Shown here piece after piece: positions 35,863 to 38,754 of a DNA stretch of 38,754 nucleotides. Numbering within the stretch: position 1 is the stretch's first letter; every line of letters begins with the position of its first letter. The notes beneath the pieces are model-generated. The model had not been told where the DNA came from and made no database searches. It worked only from the letters and a program-made list of their open reading frames with translations. The stretch is from contig PWKK01000030.1 in assembly GCA_003560665.1 (NCBI GenBank), positions 1-38,754 on the forward strand, read 5' to 3'. This stretch comes from Candidatus Nealsoniibacteriota bacterium (lineage in GTDB: Bacteria; Patescibacteriota; Minisyncoccia; Minisyncoccales; PWPS01). A program made the translations under genes and the position numbers.

Positions 35863-35905
35863 TTTATAAAACGACGAAAGATACTCTGCTAAAAGAGATT
35901 CCTCG

Positions 35906-36826
35906 TTAACTCTTTTCCGACAATCCGGCTTCACCCTTAACCAGAATTCTAAAAACAGTAGCCCATCTCTTGCGTGTAAGAAAGAAGAACAAAACCACCA
36001 AAGCAATCAACAGCCCCGCTTTCCACGGGAAAGCAAAAAAAGTAACTGATTGAGGTTCAATATCATTGTCCAGCAGTTCTCCGTAGACACCGTTTATGGT
36101 GGCGGTGTACATCCCACCCCAAGCCCATCCGACATTCCAATCCGCCTCTATTTTTCTCACAGCTCCGGGCAGAACATTTCTTTTTTCTATCGGGACAACA
36201 GCAACATCCCCTCCGAAGATGTTCCTGACTGTGATATTTGCGTTAGGTATCAGATGAATGGTTCCGGTGTTTTCAAAACGAGTTTCAAAAGTTACGGGCC
36301 CGTGTTCGTAGTAGTTTCGCGAAGTGTCAAATCCAACAACAGAAAGATCTTCTTTCATTTCTCCGGGAACAGTCAAAAGAACCAGTGAGGCAATGCGGTG
36401 GACAATGCCCACTCCCGTTCCTTCCACTCTGCCGGGAGGCGTTCCGGCAATCAATCCAGCATAATGTCCTCCGGGCTCGGCATTTTCCGGAACATTGATA
36501 GTAAAGCGAACCGTTTTCTCTTCTCGAGGACCCAAAACAAACTCTTCCGGCTCAAAGCTCACCCACCGAGAAATAGCCAAAACATCAAGCTCTTCATCGG
36601 CTCCTTGAAGAATCACTCTTCCCTCTTCTCCCTCGGGAAACATATCTTCTACCTCCATTCTTACGGTCGTATCTTCTTCATAGGATGGGTTGAGTACTCT
36701 TATCGTTTCACCGGTGCTTCCCCCTCTTTGTGCTGTAAGCTCAAAAGTGAGCGGAGTAACGGCAATCCTCCTTCCTCCAGCTTGACCAAGGCAAAAAGCG
36801 GGAACCAAAAGAATGAGAGTTCCCAC
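35906..36826 (-). CDS. DUF916/WxL-like cell-surface protein, fourth paralogue
   Basis: PENAEPGGHYAGLIAG; VTFFAFPWKAGLLIALVVLFFFLTRKRW; N-terminal signal peptide. Confidence 0.75.
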   Translation of the reverse strand: MGTLILLVPAFCLGQAGGRRIAVTPLTFELTAQRGGSTGETIRVLNPSYEEDTTVRMEVEDMFPEGEEGRVILQGADEELDVLAISRWVSFEPEEFVLGPREEKTVRFTINVPENAEPGGHYAGLIAGTPPGRVEGTGVGIVHRIASLVLLTVPGEMKEDLSVVGFDTSRNYYEHGPVTFETRFENTGTIHLIPNANITVRNIFGGDVAVVPIEKRNVLPGAVRKIEADWNVGWAWGGMYTATINGVYGELLDNDIEPQSVTFFAFPWKAGLLIALVVLFFFLTRKRWATVFRILVKGEAGLSEKS

Positions 36827-36979
36827 AAAAAAAAGTTTTAAATTAAGAATGCCTTTTTGTTTTTCAATGAAAGAAGAGCGGTTTTAGAAGAGTCTCTTTT
36901 AGCTCTGAAATAACCTTGGCAATAACAACCGTAAAGAGTCTTCTTTATAAGACAAGAGAACGAAGCAAACTAAAAATAA

Positions 36980-37633
36980 TTATTCAAGACCCGCGGTAGC
37001 AGTAACAGTGATAGTGTCCGTGTAATCTCCGGAAGGAGTGGTGGATTCGGCAGCAGCTCTTATAATAAAGCTGCCTACAGTTTCATCACCATGAGGCGCC
37101 TGAGAACTCGCTATCGTAACAGGGGAACTGGCAACCGGTCCTGCTGCGTTTGCGGCTTCCACCCAATCGCTCTCCACACTAAGAGTCCCGGAAAATCCTC
37201 CGTCTGCTTCAACGGTTAATCCGTATCCGTCCGAACCCGCCGATAAGATAGCAGGCAAAGTCCCAGCCTCAGGGTCTACGGCGTCTATCGTATGGCCTTC
37301 TTCTGGGTCAGTGTGCAATAATCCGTCATTTGTTCCTTCAATTTGGATGTACCATCCGTCAACATGGTTGGTTCCTACATCAAAGGTTGAAGAGAAAGTT
37401 CCGATATTGGTAGCTCCATCCGATTCAACAAGATCCGGGTCGAGTATAAATGCTGTTTCCTCTACCGCAAAGTTAAGCCAAGCTTGAATTGTTCCCGTTA
37501 CAGTTATAGTCTCATCTTCGGTTTCTTGACCAAGAACTGTAGGAAAAAGAGGCAAGATGACGAGTGCTACTACCATTCCAAAAGCTAAGACACCGATTAT
37601 ATTTCTCCTGTACTTTAAAATTATTTTTTCCAT
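36980..37633 (-). CDS. Secreted small surface protein (WxL-like C-terminal pattern)
   Basis: Signal/TM NIIGVLAFGMVVALVILPLFPTVLGQ; IQAWLNFAVEETAFILDPDLV; C-terminus SGDYTDTITVTATAGLE. Confidence 0.7.
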   Translation of the reverse strand: MEKIILKYRRNIIGVLAFGMVVALVILPLFPTVLGQETEDETITVTGTIQAWLNFAVEETAFILDPDLVESDGATNIGTFSSTFDVGTNHVDGWYIQIEGTNDGLLHTDPEEGHTIDAVDPEAGTLPAILSAGSDGYGLTVEADGGFSGTLSVESDWVEAANAAGPVASSPVTIASSQAPHGDETVGSFIIRAAAESTTPSGDYTDTITVTATAGLE

Positions 37634-37650
37634 ATCCTTATATTTTTTTA

Positions 37651-37711
37651 TTGTTATCGCCTAATTTTTATCGACTTTAGGTTTTTTTCTATAATTTTGT
37701 TATCGCCTAAT
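37651..37711 (-). repeat. Two direct copies of ATTAGGCGATAACAA in the 5' leader of the 36980-37633 gene
   Basis: Plus strand TTGTTATCGCCTAAT at 37651-37665 and 37697-37711, identical 15-mers 46 bp apart. Confidence 0.8.
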
Positions 37712-37737
37712 CCCGACCTTTTTAAAATCATTGTTTC

Positions 37738-37766
37738 ATGTTAACCAAGTTGAGGTATTTTGTCAA
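37738..37766 (-). promoter_or_regulatory. Predicted promoter TTGACA-N17-TAACAT for the 36980-37633 gene
   Basis: -35 at 37766..37761, -10 at 37743..37738. Confidence 0.45.
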
Positions 37767-37807
37767 ATATTTTCCCCTTAGTTTTCCACAACACTTCCCT
37801 AAAAAAT

Positions 37808-38605
37808 TTACTCTCTAACACACCTTACAGACATTCCCATTCCCTTTGACGATTTATTGCGAAGAACACCGGCTCTTGCTTCTCTTAAGTTGCGAAAAAG
37901 TCCTTCTTCTTCAGTTACAGAAGATGTCCAAAAGTAAGCTGATGAACTCAATCCAAAGTATGTTCCCGATGTGTAACGACTACCACTCGGAAGTGTATTA
38001 AATTCAGTACACTCGTACTCCTCACCTCCACTACAGTTAAACTCACCTCTGTTCCACTCGCCATCACTATCTTCGTGATACGCCTTTATCTTCGCTCCCG
38101 CGGGATCACAACCAAGAGAACCCACTCTTTGAGAGTTGCAAGAAACACCCTCCTCTTTAAGGTAACTTTCCAGCTGATGCCAATCCTCGTCGGAAGGAAC
38201 AGACCATCCCTGCGGGCAAAGATCTAGAAGTTCCACTGCATAAAAATTATAGAGGTAGCCGTAATTTTCTTTGTTTTTTTCATCATTGTTGTAAACCGCA
38301 TAAGCCGGCACACCTTCTTCCCCGGCATTACTCCAATCTCCCTTACCTTCCCGATACTCCAGCTCTTCTATTTCATCGCTTCCAACGGCCAAGTTTTCAG
38401 TAAACCAAAACTGCTCCCCTATTTTTTTGTACGGATACTCTTTTCCGCTTCTTTCGTCAACAACGACGCGCTCCTCTCTTGGCAACACATCATCAACTGA
38501 TTTTTTTAAGTCCGGAAAAAGAAACATTAAGATTAAAACTATTCCGACAATTCCGAGAATCACAATCACCCCCAAAATTGCTTTTTTCCTCTCTTCTTTT
38601 GTCAT
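37808..38605 (-). CDS. FISUMP (Fibrobacter succinogenes major paralogous) domain protein with N-terminal TM
   Basis: KIGEQFWFTENLAV, YGYLYNFYAVELLDLCPQGWSVPSDEDWHQLESYL, FNTLPSGSRYTSGTYFGLSSSAYFWTSS, GMSVRCVRE. Confidence 0.88.
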   Translation of the reverse strand: MTKEERKKAILGVIVILGIVGIVLILMFLFPDLKKSVDDVLPREERVVVDERSGKEYPYKKIGEQFWFTENLAVGSDEIEELEYREGKGDWSNAGEEGVPAYAVYNNDEKNKENYGYLYNFYAVELLDLCPQGWSVPSDEDWHQLESYLKEEGVSCNSQRVGSLGCDPAGAKIKAYHEDSDGEWNRGEFNCSGGEEYECTEFNTLPSGSRYTSGTYFGLSSSAYFWTSSVTEEEGLFRNLREARAGVLRNKSSKGMGMSVRCVRE

Positions 38606-38626
38606 AATTTTTTCTTTTTAATTTTA

Positions 38627-38752
38627 CTAAGATTGAAACAATGCTTTTCTCGCCATTTTAATTCTCTCCTTTCCAAAGAAAACTAAGCTAAACAATGTTA
38701 GCAGTATTATCCAGAAAATAAAAGGGGTTGTGCTAAAGATGGAAAGAGAAAG
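38627..38752 (-). CDS. C-terminal fragment of a membrane protein, truncated at the window edge
   Basis: Manual minus-strand reading LSLSIFSTTPFIFWIILLTLFSLVFFGKERIKMARKALFQS-stop; TM helix resembles the anchors of the DUF916-like proteins. Confidence 0.4.
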   Translation of the reverse strand, partial: LSLSIFSTTPFIFWIILLTLFSLVFFGKERIKMARKALFQS

Positions 38753-38754
38753 AA

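Noticed and set aside
35863-36006. N-terminal extension of the cohesin-like ORF
   Set aside because: Overlaps the 3' end of the upstream CDS; a start at 35862 followed by a hydrophobic signal segment is more plausible.
36880-36955. Imperfect long inverted repeat AGAAGAGTCTCTTTTA ... GTAAAGAGTCTTCT downstream of the 217-aa gene
   Set aside because: Could be a terminator, but arms are imperfect with a long loop and no clear U-tract; not strong enough to call.
1-38754. Alternative genetic code (TGA as Gly, as in Gracilibacteria/SR1)
   Set aside because: Conserved proteins are intact under the standard code and TGA ends at least one gene (22839..22837).
1-38754. CRISPR arrays, rRNA, tRNA, transposases or prophage
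   Set aside because: None recognised by reading; no regularly spaced repeats, transposase motifs or phage structural modules. tRNAs were not checked with a dedicated program.

Overview
This 38.75 kb window is coded almost entirely on the minus strand. Only one convincing gene (26374-27753) is on the plus strand. The gene content and compact proteins suggest a Patescibacteria/CPR-like bacterium (inference). TGA, TAA and TAG all act as ordinary stops, so the standard bacterial code applies. The first half holds a zinc-ribbon fragment, clpB, an HtrA-like protease, dgkA, a MacB-type ABC system with an HlyD-like adaptor, comEC, anaerobic RNR genes (nrdD, a separate glycyl-radical ORF, nrdG), ftsZ/ftsA, ybeY, rpsU, a HIT gene, hisS, lepB and an amber-interrupted hsp20. 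The second half is a cell-surface region with two cohesin-like proteins, one dockerin protein, at least four DUF916/WxL-like membrane-anchored proteins, two abundant-looking secreted proteins and a FISUMP-domain protein. Embedded in it is an F1-type ATPase operon with subunits b-delta-alpha-gamma-beta-epsilon. This operon has no recognisable subunit a. Its only c-like subunit lacks the ion-binding carboxylate and carries an extra N-terminal, predicted extracellular domain. That domain resembles one in the neighbouring plus-strand surface protein. I consider this the best candidate for an undescribed system: an F1-like motor apparently uncoupled from ion translocation and linked to surface proteins. 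Other notable points are a probable split NrdD with the glycyl-radical domain in trans, a candidate pseudoknotted small RNA between htrA and clpB, and an FtsZ that ends directly after its globular core. No tools were run; all homology calls come from recognising motifs by eye.
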